In this document: piece by piece, positions 54,732 through 63,180 of the stretch
Numbering within the stretch: the stretch's first letter is position 1
Layout of the letters: every line of letters begins with the position of its first letter
NCBI RefSeq assembly: GCF_003182355.1
Contig: NZ_QGTW01000002.1
Coordinates: forward strand, 240,553 to 304,552
From: Cytobacillus oceanisediminis
GTDB taxonomy: Bacteria > Bacillota > Bacilli > Bacillales > Cytobacillaceae
Length of the DNA stretch: 64,000 bases
Direction of reading: 5' to 3'
Made by a program: the position numbers and the translations under genes
Notes under the pieces: model-generated
What the model saw: the letters and a program-made list of their open reading frames with translations, nothing else
Databases searched by the model: none
Told to the model about the DNA's origin: nothing

Positions 54732-54970
54732 AAATAGAACCTGGTGTGAATGGTTTTCTGGTTGAAGATGAAGAGGAAATTAAAGAAAAAATTATTCAAT
54801 TTTATAATGATAGAGACTTACTTGATAATTTTTCAGGTAATTCTATAAAAGTTTTAAAACAAAAATTTTCTTTAAACAAGCATTTTGAAGAAATCGAAAA
54901 AGATTTATCTGTCAATGAAATAAATCATCTTACAAATAATGATTATAATTTATTTAATAAGAGTTATTGA
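54732..54970 (+). pseudogene. 3' fragment of a GT4 glycosyltransferase gene
   Basis: The frame [20 protein letters not shown] followed by IQFYNDRDLLDNFSGNSIKV is the end of a GT4 glycosyltransferase (acceptor of the EPxxxG motif region). The body of the gene is missing; the rmlA fragment joins it directly upstream. An in-frame ATG at 54746 could give a 74-residue peptide, but without a ribosome site. Confidence 0.75.
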
Positions 54971-55013
54971 ATTCAAAAAAATATAAACACTAAATAATAA
55001 AGGGTGTATTAGT

Positions 55014-55892
55014 ATGAAAGGTATAATTTTGGCAGGCGGAAGTGGTTCGCGTCTTTTTCCTTTAACAATGGTCACTAGTAAGCAGTTGTTACCTGTTTAT
55101 GACAAACCAATGATTTATTACCCACTCTCAACATTGATGCTATCTGGGATAAAAGAAATACTAATTATTTCTACTCCAGATGACACCCCTAGGTTTAAAA
55201 ATCTTCTAGGTGATGGTTCTCAATTCGGAATTTCCTTAGAATATAAAGTTCAGCCAAGCCCAGATGGATTAGCTCAAGCTTTTATCTTGGGTGAAGAGTT
55301 TATTGGAAATGATTCGGTTGCAATGATTTTAGGGGATAATATCTACTATGGTAGTGGGATGCGAAAAATATTACAACGAGCTGCCCGTAAGGAAACTGGG
55401 GCTACTGTCTTTGGATATCATGTGCCTGACCCCGAACGTTTCGGGGTGGTTGAGTTTGATGAACAAGGAAAGGTTATCAGTATAGAAGAAAAGCCAAGAG
55501 CTCCAAAGTCTAATTATGCCGTCACAGGTTTATATTTCTATGATAATAAAGTTATAGAAATTGCTAAAAATGTGAAACCTTCCGCGCGCGGGGAATTAGA
55601 AATAACATCAATAAATGAAGAATATTTAAATAACGGTGAGCTAGACGTTGAACTATTAGGTCGTGGTTTCACTTGGTTGGATAGTGGTACACATCAAAGT
55701 TTAGTAGAAGCAACTAACTTTGTACGAACAGTGGAGGAACACCAAGGGATAAAAATTGCGGCTCCTGAGGAAGTAGCATTTATTAATGGGTGGATTACAA
55801 AAGAACAATTACTTTATTGCGGAGAAAAATTAAGTAAAACCGGTTATGGAAAGTATTTAATGAAGGTAGCCAATGGTGAAATTAAGTATTAG
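55014..55892 (+). CDS. rmlA: Glucose-1-phosphate thymidylyltransferase RmlA
   Basis: 292 residues. Signature [22 protein letters not shown], substrate-binding [33 protein letters not shown] and the late [16 protein letters not shown]. It makes dTDP-glucose from dTTP and Glc-1-P, the first step to dTDP-L-rhamnose. First of four tightly spaced rml genes (A-C-D-B). Confidence 0.96.
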   Translation: MKGIILAGGSGSRLFPLTMVTSKQLLPVYDKPMIYYPLSTLMLSGIKEILIISTPDDTPRFKNLLGDGSQFGISLEYKVQPSPDGLAQAFILGEEFIGNDSVAMILGDNIYYGSGMRKILQRAARKETGATVFGYHVPDPERFGVVEFDEQGKVISIEEKPRAPKSNYAVTGLYFYDNKVIEIAKNVKPSARGELEITSINEEYLNNGELDVELLGRGFTWLDSGTHQSLVEATNFVRTVEEHQGIKIAAPEEVAFINGWITKEQLLYCGEKLSKTGYGKYLMKVANGEIKY

Positions 55893-55919
55893 TTACTTTA
55901 AATAAAAGGTGGTATAGGT

Positions 55920-56486
55920 ATGAAGTTGATTGAAACTAATCTTAAAGAAATAATTTTAATTGAACCTGAGGTGTATGGTGATCACAGGGGATGGTTTATG
56001 GAGACTTATAATAATATAAAGTTTAAAGCTGCTGGGATTGATTACAATTTCTTTCAAGATAATCAATCATTTTCAGCTTCAAGCGGTACGCTACGAGGTC
56101 TACACTATCAGTTAAATCCTAAAGCACAAACTAAGCTTGTTCGTTGTACAATAGGATCAATATATGATGTTGCTGTAGATATTCGAAAAGGAAGCCCTAC
56201 TTATGGTCAATGGTATGGAACTGTATTAAGTTCAGATAATAAGAAGCAGCTACTAATCCCAAAAGGATTTGCACATGGTTTCATGACTTTAACTGAGGGA
56301 GCGGAAGTTCAATATAAAGTGGACGAGGTGTATTCACCAGAAAACGACAGAGGAATTCTTTGGAGTGATCCTGAAATTGATATCACTTGGCCAAAAGGAA
56401 TTAATCCAGTTCTTTCTAGTAAAGATGAAAAAGCACCTTTATTAAAGGATGCTGAAAATAATTTTAATTATGGAGATTTCGTATGA
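55920..56486 (+). CDS. rmlC: dTDP-4-dehydrorhamnose 3,5-epimerase RmlC
   Basis: 188 residues of cupin fold. QDNQSFSASSGTLRGLHYQL contains the catalytic His (RGLHYQ), and KGFAHGFMTLTEGAEVQYKV the second conserved region. Third enzyme of dTDP-rhamnose synthesis. Ends in an ATGA overlap with rmlD. Confidence 0.95.
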   Translation: MKLIETNLKEIILIEPEVYGDHRGWFMETYNNIKFKAAGIDYNFFQDNQSFSASSGTLRGLHYQLNPKAQTKLVRCTIGSIYDVAVDIRKGSPTYGQWYGTVLSSDNKKQLLIPKGFAHGFMTLTEGAEVQYKVDEVYSPENDRGILWSDPEIDITWPKGINPVLSSKDEKAPLLKDAENNFNYGDFV

Positions 56487-57337
56487 AAATATTAGTGACT
56501 GGATATAACGGTCAACTTGGTTTTGATGTTGTTAGAGAAGGTAGAAACTGGGGATATGATACGATAGGTGTCGGGAGGGAAGACCTAGATATTACCAAAG
56601 AAGCTGATGTGCGTAATTATATAAATCAAGTTAATCCTGACGCAATCATTCATTGCGCCGCATACACAGCAGTTGATAAAGCGGAGGATGATAAAGAAAA
56701 TTGCTGGAATGTTAATGTAGAGGGTACAAAATACTTGGCTATTGCTGCTAAAGAAACAAATTCAAAATTCATGTATATAAGTACCGATTATGTATTTAAT
56801 GGAGAGGGAAAAGAATCTTTTCTTGAAACAGATCCGCCTAACCCTATTGGATATTATGGTTTAACTAAATATGAAGGTGAAAAGGTAATAGATAAATTAT
56901 TAGAATCATTTTTTATTATACGAATCTCTTGGGTATTTGGAATCAATGGTAATAACTTTGTGAAAACTATGCTTAATCTATCAAATTCTAATAATAGTTT
57001 AAATATAGTGGGTGATCAGGTCGGTTCCCCTACGTATACATTTGACTTGGCTCGACTATTAATCGAAATGATCCAAACAGATAAATATGGAATATACCAT
57101 GCAACTAACGAAGGTAAATGTAGTTGGGCAGAATTTGCAACAGAAATATTTAAGTTGAGTAACAAGAATGTAAGGGTTAATTCAATTACAACTGAAGAAT
57201 ATCCAACTCGAGCTTTACGGCCTAAAAACTCGAGTATGTCAAAACAAAAAATTATTGACAATGGCTTTAAGCCATTGCCAAATTGGCAAAACGCACTTGA
57301 GCGTTATTTAAATGAGTTGAAACAAGAGGTGAAATAA
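56483..57337 (+). CDS. rmlD: dTDP-4-dehydrorhamnose reductase RmlD
   Basis: 284 residues. Rossmann motif LVTGYNGQLGFDV; active-site STDYVFNGEGKESFLE and YGLTKYEGEK (Tyr-x-x-x-Lys); RISWVFGINGNNFVKTML. Final step giving dTDP-L-rhamnose. Stop codon directly abuts the rmlB GTG. Confidence 0.95.
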   Translation: MKILVTGYNGQLGFDVVREGRNWGYDTIGVGREDLDITKEADVRNYINQVNPDAIIHCAAYTAVDKAEDDKENCWNVNVEGTKYLAIAAKETNSKFMYISTDYVFNGEGKESFLETDPPNPIGYYGLTKYEGEKVIDKLLESFFIIRISWVFGINGNNFVKTMLNLSNSNNSLNIVGDQVGSPTYTFDLARLLIEMIQTDKYGIYHATNEGKCSWAEFATEIFKLSNKNVRVNSITTEEYPTRALRPKNSSMSKQKIIDNGFKPLPNWQNALERYLNELKQEVK

Positions 57338-58360
57338 GTGGCACGAAAAAAAATTCTTGTTACGGGCGGTGCCGGGTTTATCGGCGGTAACTTTGTTCAA
57401 TATATGGTGGACAAGTATCCTCAATATGGCATTTATAATTTAGATTTATTAACCTATGCTGGGGATTTAACAAAGCACAAGCATATTGAAACAAAAGAAA
57501 ATTATCATTTTGTAAAAGCAGATATAGCTGATCGTGAAACGATACTTACGCTTTTTGAAAAAGAAAAATTCGACTATGTTGTTCATTTTGCTGCGGAAAG
57601 CCATGTTGATCGTTCTATAACAGATCCAGGAGTCTTTGTTCAGACAAATGTCGTCGGGACACAAGTATTATTAGATGCGTCAAGGATGACTGAAATAACA
57701 AAGTTTGTACATGTATCTACAGATGAAGTATATGGTGAGTTAGACTTTGACCCTAATACATTCTTCACAGAAGATACACCGCTTCAGCCTAATAGTCCTT
57801 ATAGTGCAAGTAAAGCGTCATCAGATTTATTAGTACGTTCGTATAATGAAACTTATAGGTTACCAGTAAATATCACACGCTGTTCCAATAATTATGGGCC
57901 ATACCATTTTCCTGAGAAACTCATCCCTTTAACAATTTCACGTGTATTAAATGATCAAAAGGTGCCCGTTTATGGAGATGGAAAAAATATTCGTGATTGG
58001 TTACATGTAATTGATCACTGTGCTGCGATTGATATAGTACTACATGAAGGTATTAATGGTGAAGTGTATAACGTTGGTGGCCATAATGAGCGGACAAACT
58101 TAGAAGTAGTAAAAACAATTATAAAAATATTAGGTAAATCCGAAAATTTAATTGAATTTGTAAAAGATCGATTAGGACACGATAAACGTTATGCTATAGA
58201 CCCTACAAAACTAGAAAAATTGGGTTGGAAACCAACTTACACCTTTGATACTGGTATTGCTCAAACAATTCAATGGTATCTTGATAATAAGGAGTGGTGG
58301 GAGAGCATTATTAGTAGGGAATACCAGAACTATTTTGAGAAGCAGTATTCTTCAATATAA
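57338..58360 (+). CDS. rmlB: dTDP-glucose 4,6-dehydratase RmlB
   Basis: 340 residues. ILVTGGAGFIGGNFVQYMVD, VHFAAESHVDRSITDP, HVSTDEVYGEL and YSASKASSDLLVRSYNETY carry the NAD site and the Tyr-x-x-x-Lys pair. Second enzyme of the rhamnose pathway. GTG start with AAGAGGTG upstream, next to the rmlD stop. Confidence 0.96.
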   Translation: MARKKILVTGGAGFIGGNFVQYMVDKYPQYGIYNLDLLTYAGDLTKHKHIETKENYHFVKADIADRETILTLFEKEKFDYVVHFAAESHVDRSITDPGVFVQTNVVGTQVLLDASRMTEITKFVHVSTDEVYGELDFDPNTFFTEDTPLQPNSPYSASKASSDLLVRSYNETYRLPVNITRCSNNYGPYHFPEKLIPLTISRVLNDQKVPVYGDGKNIRDWLHVIDHCAAIDIVLHEGINGEVYNVGGHNERTNLEVVKTIIKILGKSENLIEFVKDRLGHDKRYAIDPTKLEKLGWKPTYTFDTGIAQTIQWYLDNKEWWESIISREYQNYFEKQYSSI

Positions 58361-58541
58361 TTTGTGTTTTCTTATCTAAATTAAGGTAGAAGGATAATTT
58401 TTTTGTGAGAAGACATAATTATCCTTTGATGCTTTTCGTATTAAATTATAATAGGATAACTTAGATCCATTCATTAAATTACTTTCTTCAGAAAGAATGA
58501 TGTATTTTTTATAAAAATAGTATTAAAAATGGGGGAAATAT
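58361..58541 (+). promoter_or_regulatory. Terminator-like hairpin and possible promoter
   Basis: AGGATAATT (58390) pairs with AATTATCCT (58417-58425), followed by TTTGATGCTTTT. TATAAT at 58447-58452 has TTTGAT 16 bases upstream, a plausible sigma-A promoter for the next two genes. The two signals overlap, so only one may be real. Confidence 0.4.
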
Positions 58542-59552
58542 ATGTCAATATTAGTAACAGGTTCAGCAGGCTTTATTGGCTTTCATGTTTCAAAACGCCT
58601 TTTAAAAGAAGGCCATAAAGTCATTGGTTTAGATAATTTAAATGACTACTATGATGTAAGTTTAAAAGAAAATAGGCTATCTATCTTAACTAACGATCCA
58701 AACTTTTCGTTAGTTAAGATAGGTCTTGAAGAACGCGAAAAAATAAACAAGGTATTTGAGGATTATAATCCAAGAATAGTTATTAACTTAGCTGCACAAG
58801 CGGGTGTAAGGTATAGTTTAGAAAACCCGCAAGCTTATATAGATTCAAACATAGTAGGATTTACTAATATCTTAGAAGCTTGTCGCCATTATAAAGTAGA
58901 ACATTTAATATATGCGTCATCTAGTTCAGTTTATGGTGCTAATGAAAGCTTGCCATTTTCTGTTCATGACAATGTAGACCATCCTATTAGCCTGTATGCG
59001 GCTTCAAAAAAGTCTAATGAATTAATGGCACATACGTATAGTCATTTATTCGGTCTTCCTACTACGGGTCTTAGATTTTTTACAGTATATGGGCCATGGG
59101 GACGTCCTGATATGGCATTATTTTTATTTACAAAAGCTATAATTAATGGAGAGCCTATTAAGGTTTTTAATAATGGAAACATGCAGCGTGACTTTACTTA
59201 TATCGATGATATTGTCGAAAGTATTTATCGCTTAACGAAATCTCCAGCAAAGCCTAATAAAGAGTGGAGTGGGATGAATCCTGATCCAGGGACAAGCTAT
59301 GCACCTTATCGTGTTTATAATATTGGAAACAACAGTCCAGTAAAATTAATGGACTTCATAGCTGCAATTGAAGAAAAATTAGGTGTTAACGCTAAGAAGG
59401 AATTTTTACCGTTACAAGCAGGTGATGTACCTGCCACTTATGCTGATGTTGAGGATTTATTTAATGAAGTAGATTTTAGACCTAAAACTTCAATAAAGGA
59501 TGGCATTAGTAATTTTATTGATTGGTACAAAAAATACTACGAGGTGAAATAA
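58542..59552 (+). CDS. UDP-glucuronate/UDP-GlcNAc-type 4-epimerase
   Basis: 336 residues. [56 protein letters not shown] and [16 protein letters not shown] are typical of the UDP-glucuronate 4-epimerase (GAE/LpsL) group; YAASKKSNE holds Tyr-x-x-x-Lys. With the dehydrogenase that follows two bases later it should supply a uronic acid such as UDP-GalA or a GalNAcA-type donor. ATG behind GGGGG. Confidence 0.88.
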   Translation: MSILVTGSAGFIGFHVSKRLLKEGHKVIGLDNLNDYYDVSLKENRLSILTNDPNFSLVKIGLEEREKINKVFEDYNPRIVINLAAQAGVRYSLENPQAYIDSNIVGFTNILEACRHYKVEHLIYASSSSVYGANESLPFSVHDNVDHPISLYAASKKSNELMAHTYSHLFGLPTTGLRFFTVYGPWGRPDMALFLFTKAIINGEPIKVFNNGNMQRDFTYIDDIVESIYRLTKSPAKPNKEWSGMNPDPGTSYAPYRVYNIGNNSPVKLMDFIAAIEEKLGVNAKKEFLPLQAGDVPATYADVEDLFNEVDFRPKTSIKDGISNFIDWYKKYYEVK

Positions 59553-59554
59553 CC

Positions 59555-60835
59555 ATGAATAGAAAAATAGGGGTTGTTGGACTTGGTTACGTGGGGTTAC
59601 CCGTAGCCGTTGCTTTTGGACATGAACACCCGATTGTTGGCTTTGATATAAGTGAACATCGAATCAATACGCTATTAGCAGGTGAAGATTTTACGAATGA
59701 AGTAGAACCGCATGAATTGGAAAAAGCTAATATAGGTTTCACCACAGATCCATCAAAATTAAGGGATTGTGACTTTATTATAGTTGCTGTACCTACACCG
59801 ATTAACAAAAATAAACAACCAGATTTAACACCATTAGAAAAATCATCAGAAACAGTTGGTAAGAACCTTACTAAAGGGGCAATAGTTGTATATGAATCTA
59901 CAGTATATCCAGGTGCTACAGAAGAGGTTTGTATTCCTATTCTTGAAAAGGTATCGGGATTAATAGCTGGAGAGGATTTCTTTGTAGGCTATTCTCCAGA
60001 ACGTATTAATCCAGGAGATAAAGAACATACATTTAGAACAATTAGAAAAATTGTTTCAGGGCAAACACCTGAAGTATTAGACATTGTAGCTGAAGTGTAC
60101 GAAAGCGTTGTAGAGGCAGGAGTATATAAAGCAAGTAGCATTAAAGTTGCGGAGGCTGCAAAAGTTATTGAAAATACGCAACGAGATTTAAATATCGCGT
60201 TAATGAATGAATTAGCTATTATATTTGATCGATTAAATATAGATACAATGGAAGTTTTAAAAGCAGCAGGTACAAAGTGGAATTTCTTACCTTTTTCACC
60301 TGGTTTAGTAGGTGGTCATTGTATTGGGGTAGATCCATATTACTTAACACATAAGGCAGAGTCCACTGGTTATCACCCACAAATTATACTTGCTGGGCGT
60401 AGAATTAATGATGGGATGGGAAAACATATTGCAACATCCTTAATTAAGCAAATGATCCATAAAAATATGCCAATTCAAGGATCTAGAGTAACTGTACTTG
60501 GGCTAACGTTTAAAGAAAATGTACCTGATCTTCGTAATTCAAGAGTAATTGATGTTATTCAAGAGCTTGAAGAGTTTGGGGTAGAAGTTCAAATTACGGA
60601 TCCATATGCTTCGCTAGAAGAAGCACAGGAAGAGTATGGTGTAGACTTAGTAAACTATGAAACATTAAAACCAGCAGATGCAGTAGTTTTTGCAGTACCT
60701 CACCGTTTTTACTTAGATAAAGGTTGGGAGCAATTTGACCATATCTTAAAGCATGGAAAAGGTATTGTAATGGACATTAAGAGTTGCTTAGATAAAACTA
60801 CTGTACCTAAGAATATAACACTTTGGAGGTTATAA
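59555..60835 (+). CDS. Nucleotide-sugar 6-dehydrogenase (TviB/WbpO/WecC-like)
   Basis: 426 residues. NAD fold [20 protein letters not shown], substrate region [18 protein letters not shown], and catalytic Cys in [20 protein letters not shown]; the C-terminal UDP-binding domain has [18 protein letters not shown]. The best match is to the Vi-antigen TviB group that oxidises UDP-HexNAc to the uronic acid. Start ATG at 59555 behind GAGGTG. A wecB pseudogene follows, suggesting a formerly longer pathway. Confidence 0.92.
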   Translation: MNRKIGVVGLGYVGLPVAVAFGHEHPIVGFDISEHRINTLLAGEDFTNEVEPHELEKANIGFTTDPSKLRDCDFIIVAVPTPINKNKQPDLTPLEKSSETVGKNLTKGAIVVYESTVYPGATEEVCIPILEKVSGLIAGEDFFVGYSPERINPGDKEHTFRTIRKIVSGQTPEVLDIVAEVYESVVEAGVYKASSIKVAEAAKVIENTQRDLNIALMNELAIIFDRLNIDTMEVLKAAGTKWNFLPFSPGLVGGHCIGVDPYYLTHKAESTGYHPQIILAGRRINDGMGKHIATSLIKQMIHKNMPIQGSRVTVLGLTFKENVPDLRNSRVIDVIQELEEFGVEVQITDPYASLEEAQEEYGVDLVNYETLKPADAVVFAVPHRFYLDKGWEQFDHILKHGKGIVMDIKSCLDKTTVPKNITLWRL

Positions 60836-60840
60836 CTAGG

Positions 60841-61703
60841 GTAACAAAGTGTAAAAGAGTGCCAGATTATGACCTTTCAATTATGAAAGAAAAGCAGACT
60901 TTGTTTAATGTTACATTAAATATACTAGAAAAAATGAAATCCGTATTAGAAGAAGTAAAACCTGATGTAGTTTTAGTTCATGGAGATACATCCACAACTT
61001 TTGTAACATCATTAGCATACTTCTATTTATAAATACCAGTAGGTCATGTAGAGGACGTATAATATTTACTCCCCATACCCAGAAGAGTTTAATAGACAAG
61101 CTGTTGGGATAGTTGCAAAATATAATTTTGCACCAACAGTTATGTCAAAAGAGAATTTAATAAAAGAAGGCAAAGATCCTTCTACTATATATGTAACTGG
61201 AAACACAGCTATAGACGCACTAAACACTAAGGTAAAAGAGATTATTGTCATGAGCAGTTGGACTGGGTAGGGAATAGTAAACTTATCATGATCACTGCAC
61301 ACAGAAGAGAAAACCTTGGTCAACCAATGAAAAATTTGTTTCGAGCCATCAAGAGAATTATCGATGAACAACAAGATATTAAGGCGGTTTACCCAATTCA
61401 TATGAACCCGATGGTAAGGGAAGCCTAATGAAATTTAAGGGAATTGTGGTAGAGTAAGAATTATTGAGCCTCTCGAAGTATTAGACTTTCATAACTTCCT
61501 ATCTAGGTCTTACTTAATCCTGACGGATAGTGGTGGGATACAGGAAGAGGCCCCAAGTCTTGGTAAACCGGTATTGGTTTTACTTGATACTACAGAACGT
61601 CCAGAAGGTATAGCTGCAGGTACACTCAAACTAGTTGGAACAGATGAAGATGTCATATATCAAACTTTTAAAATTCTACTGAAAACAGGGGGCCTGACCC
61701 CGG
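60841..61703 (+). pseudogene. wecB: UDP-GlcNAc 2-epimerase (WecB/MnaA) remnant
   Basis: Pieces of the epimerase can be read in order across several frames: [79 protein letters not shown], then a badly broken stretch. The end is [20 protein letters not shown] followed by [20 protein letters not shown]. The first 50-60 codons are missing, a piece after HVE is deleted, and a family B repeat replaces the last codons at 61688. Not functional. MnaA would make UDP-ManNAc. Confidence 0.9.
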
Positions 61704-61722
61704 ATACGGTGAAGTGTTAAAG
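61688..61722. repeat. Family B repeat (GCCTGACCCC type)
   Basis: GGGGGCCTGACCCCGGATAC plus GGTGAAGTGTTAAAG; nearly identical to 62357-62391. It truncates the wecB pseudogene. Confidence 0.8.
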
Positions 61723-61733
61723 AGTAGATTTGA

Positions 61734-61770
61734 GTGCAGGACTTTACTTTAGCTTAGCAAAGTTCTGCAC
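61734..61770. terminator. Hairpin following family B repeat
   Basis: The 12-bp stem GTGCAGGACTTT / AAAGTTCTGCAC (one G-U) is followed by CTTTGATT. It may be a terminator or part of the repeat unit. Confidence 0.6.
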
Positions 61771-61803
61771 CTTTGATTCTGAATCAATAGAAATTATTTT
61801 CCT

Positions 61804-62213
61804 TTATAGTTTTCCTTTTCTTTTGTAATAATCTTTGACCAATTCATTTAAAAGATGTGATTTCCATCCTCTCCTAAATTTACTTTGATCATCGTTTAAT
61901 GCTTTTAAAGTTTCTGGTTCAAAATGAAGCCCCTTTAATGCTGTTAAATTTGGTCTAGCAAATGTAAATGTTTTCTCAGGATCCCTATTGTTACTCGGTA
62001 TTTTCTCCTGAAGAAAATTAAGTTTTTCTTCTATTCTTTCAGTTTGATAATTAATTTCATTAAACTTATCCTCAAAACTTTTCTCCATTTGGCCCAATTT
62101 ATCAGAATTTTATCAATCATCTTAGCTTCCATTTTTCTTTCATTCAGAAATTCTTCAATTAAAAGCGCGGTTGCAGATGGATTTTTTCTAATATTTTCAT
62201 TAGTTATTTCCAT
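61804..62213 (-). pseudogene. Unknown coiled-coil protein gene with one frameshift
   Basis: ATG at 62213 behind AGGGGTG starts EITNENIRKNPSATALLIEE and FLNERKMEAKMIDKI. At about 62108 one base seems missing. The next frame continues SDKLGQMEKSFEDKFNEINY into a heptad-rich coiled coil and a basic end (GWKSHLLNELVKDYYKRKGK), finishing at 61804. Restored length is about 136 residues. I do not recognise it; such proteins occur on mobile elements and plasmids. It lies between two family B repeats. Confidence 0.5.
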
Positions 62214-62356
62214 TTTTACACCCCTTATTTATTGAAGGTTTACATTATTAACTTATAATTTTTCTACCCGCTTGCTCTCTTGCTGATGAATTCTAATTGA
62301 CCCGTATAAACACTTCTCATATTTCTATACCCTTCTTTAATTTTGATTATAAAACT

Positions 62357-62391
62357 GGGGGCCTGACCCCGGATACGGTGAAGTATTAAAG
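62357..62391. repeat. Family B repeat with trailing hairpin
   Basis: GGGGGCCTGACCCCGGATAC plus GGTGAAGTATTAAAG. Directly after it, AAACCTTGCTG / CAGCAAGGTTT (62405-62433) forms an 11-bp stem with a T tail. Confidence 0.8.
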
Positions 62392-62404
62392 TGTGGAACA
62401 GATA

Positions 62405-62436
62405 AAACCTTGCTGGCTTGTGCAGCAAGGTTTTTC
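62405..62436 (+). terminator. Terminator-like hairpin next to family B repeat
   Basis: An 11-bp perfect stem with loop GCTTGTG and TTTTT tail. Confidence 0.7.
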
Positions 62437-62449
62437 GCGTTCTAAATTT

Positions 62450-62486
62450 GGTGCCTAACCCCACATACAGTGAAGCTGCATTAAAG
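62450..62486. repeat. Family B repeat, diverged copy
   Basis: GGTGCCTAACCCCACATACA then GTGAAGCTGCATTAAAG, upstream of the second RAYT. Confidence 0.7.
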
Positions 62487-62604
62487 CAAGCTTGGCGTTG
62501 CTGAGCTAGTTTTTTTATGTAGAATATTGACGAATGACGAGAAGTGATTTAAAATCAAATAAACGAACGTATGTTCCTAATTGCTCTTTAAAGGAGGTTA
62601 TATA

Positions 62605-63180
62605 ATGCCAAGGCCACTTCGGATTTGGTATCCTGGTGCGATGTATCATATTGTTGCCAGAGGGAATCGCAGAGCAGCAATTTTTCATGATCATGCTGAT
62701 TTTCAAATGTATTTAGACATTTTGGAAGATGTCCGTAGCATGATGCCGTTTATTTTACACTCCTATTGCCTCATGACTAACCACTTACACCTTCAGCTAG
62801 AAACTCTTCATCACCACATTCAATATATAATGAAAGAAATGCACTCACGCTATGCTGTTTATTTTAATCAGCGGCTGAAAACAGATGGACATGTTTTTCA
62901 GGGGCGTTATGGTGCAAAGCTCATTGAGACAGATGCTTATTTTTTGGAAGTCAGCCGCTATATCCATCGTAATCCATTGGAGGCCAAAATGGTCAAAAAT
63001 CCAGAGGACTACAGGTGGAGCAGTTACTCCTCTTATGTCAAACTTCTTAAGTTAAATCCTCATGTAGCCCACATTAAAACCTTATCTTATTTTAGAGAAC
63101 CCGTTGAAGAACAATATAAACTGTTTGTAGAGAATAACTTACATACGATTGGAGAGAGACCGCTATGTGTGCCAGAATAG
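62605..63180 (+). CDS. REP-associated tyrosine transposase (RAYT), second copy
   Basis: 191 residues. HUH motif H60-L-H62 in SYCLMTNHLHLQLE; catalytic Tyr candidates Y83 and Y86 in SRYAVYFNQR; YIHRNPLEAKMV and DYRWSSYSSY complete the family pattern. It is clearly diverged from the RAYT at 6677, though the motifs occupy the same residue numbers. Three family B repeats lie within 920 bases upstream. The ATG at 62605 is chosen for AAAGGAGG upstream. Its last 16 bases overlap the comM start. Confidence 0.9.
   Translation: MPRPLRIWYPGAMYHIVARGNRRAAIFHDHADFQMYLDILEDVRSMMPFILHSYCLMTNHLHLQLETLHHHIQYIMKEMHSRYAVYFNQRLKTDGHVFQGRYGAKLIETDAYFLEVSRYIHRNPLEAKMVKNPEDYRWSSYSSYVKLLKLNPHVAHIKTLSYFREPVEEQYKLFVENNLHTIGERPLCVPE

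Noticed and set aside
62264..62464. 66-residue minus-strand open frame
   Set aside because: Overlaps a family B repeat and hairpin, no ribosome site; coding is not supported.
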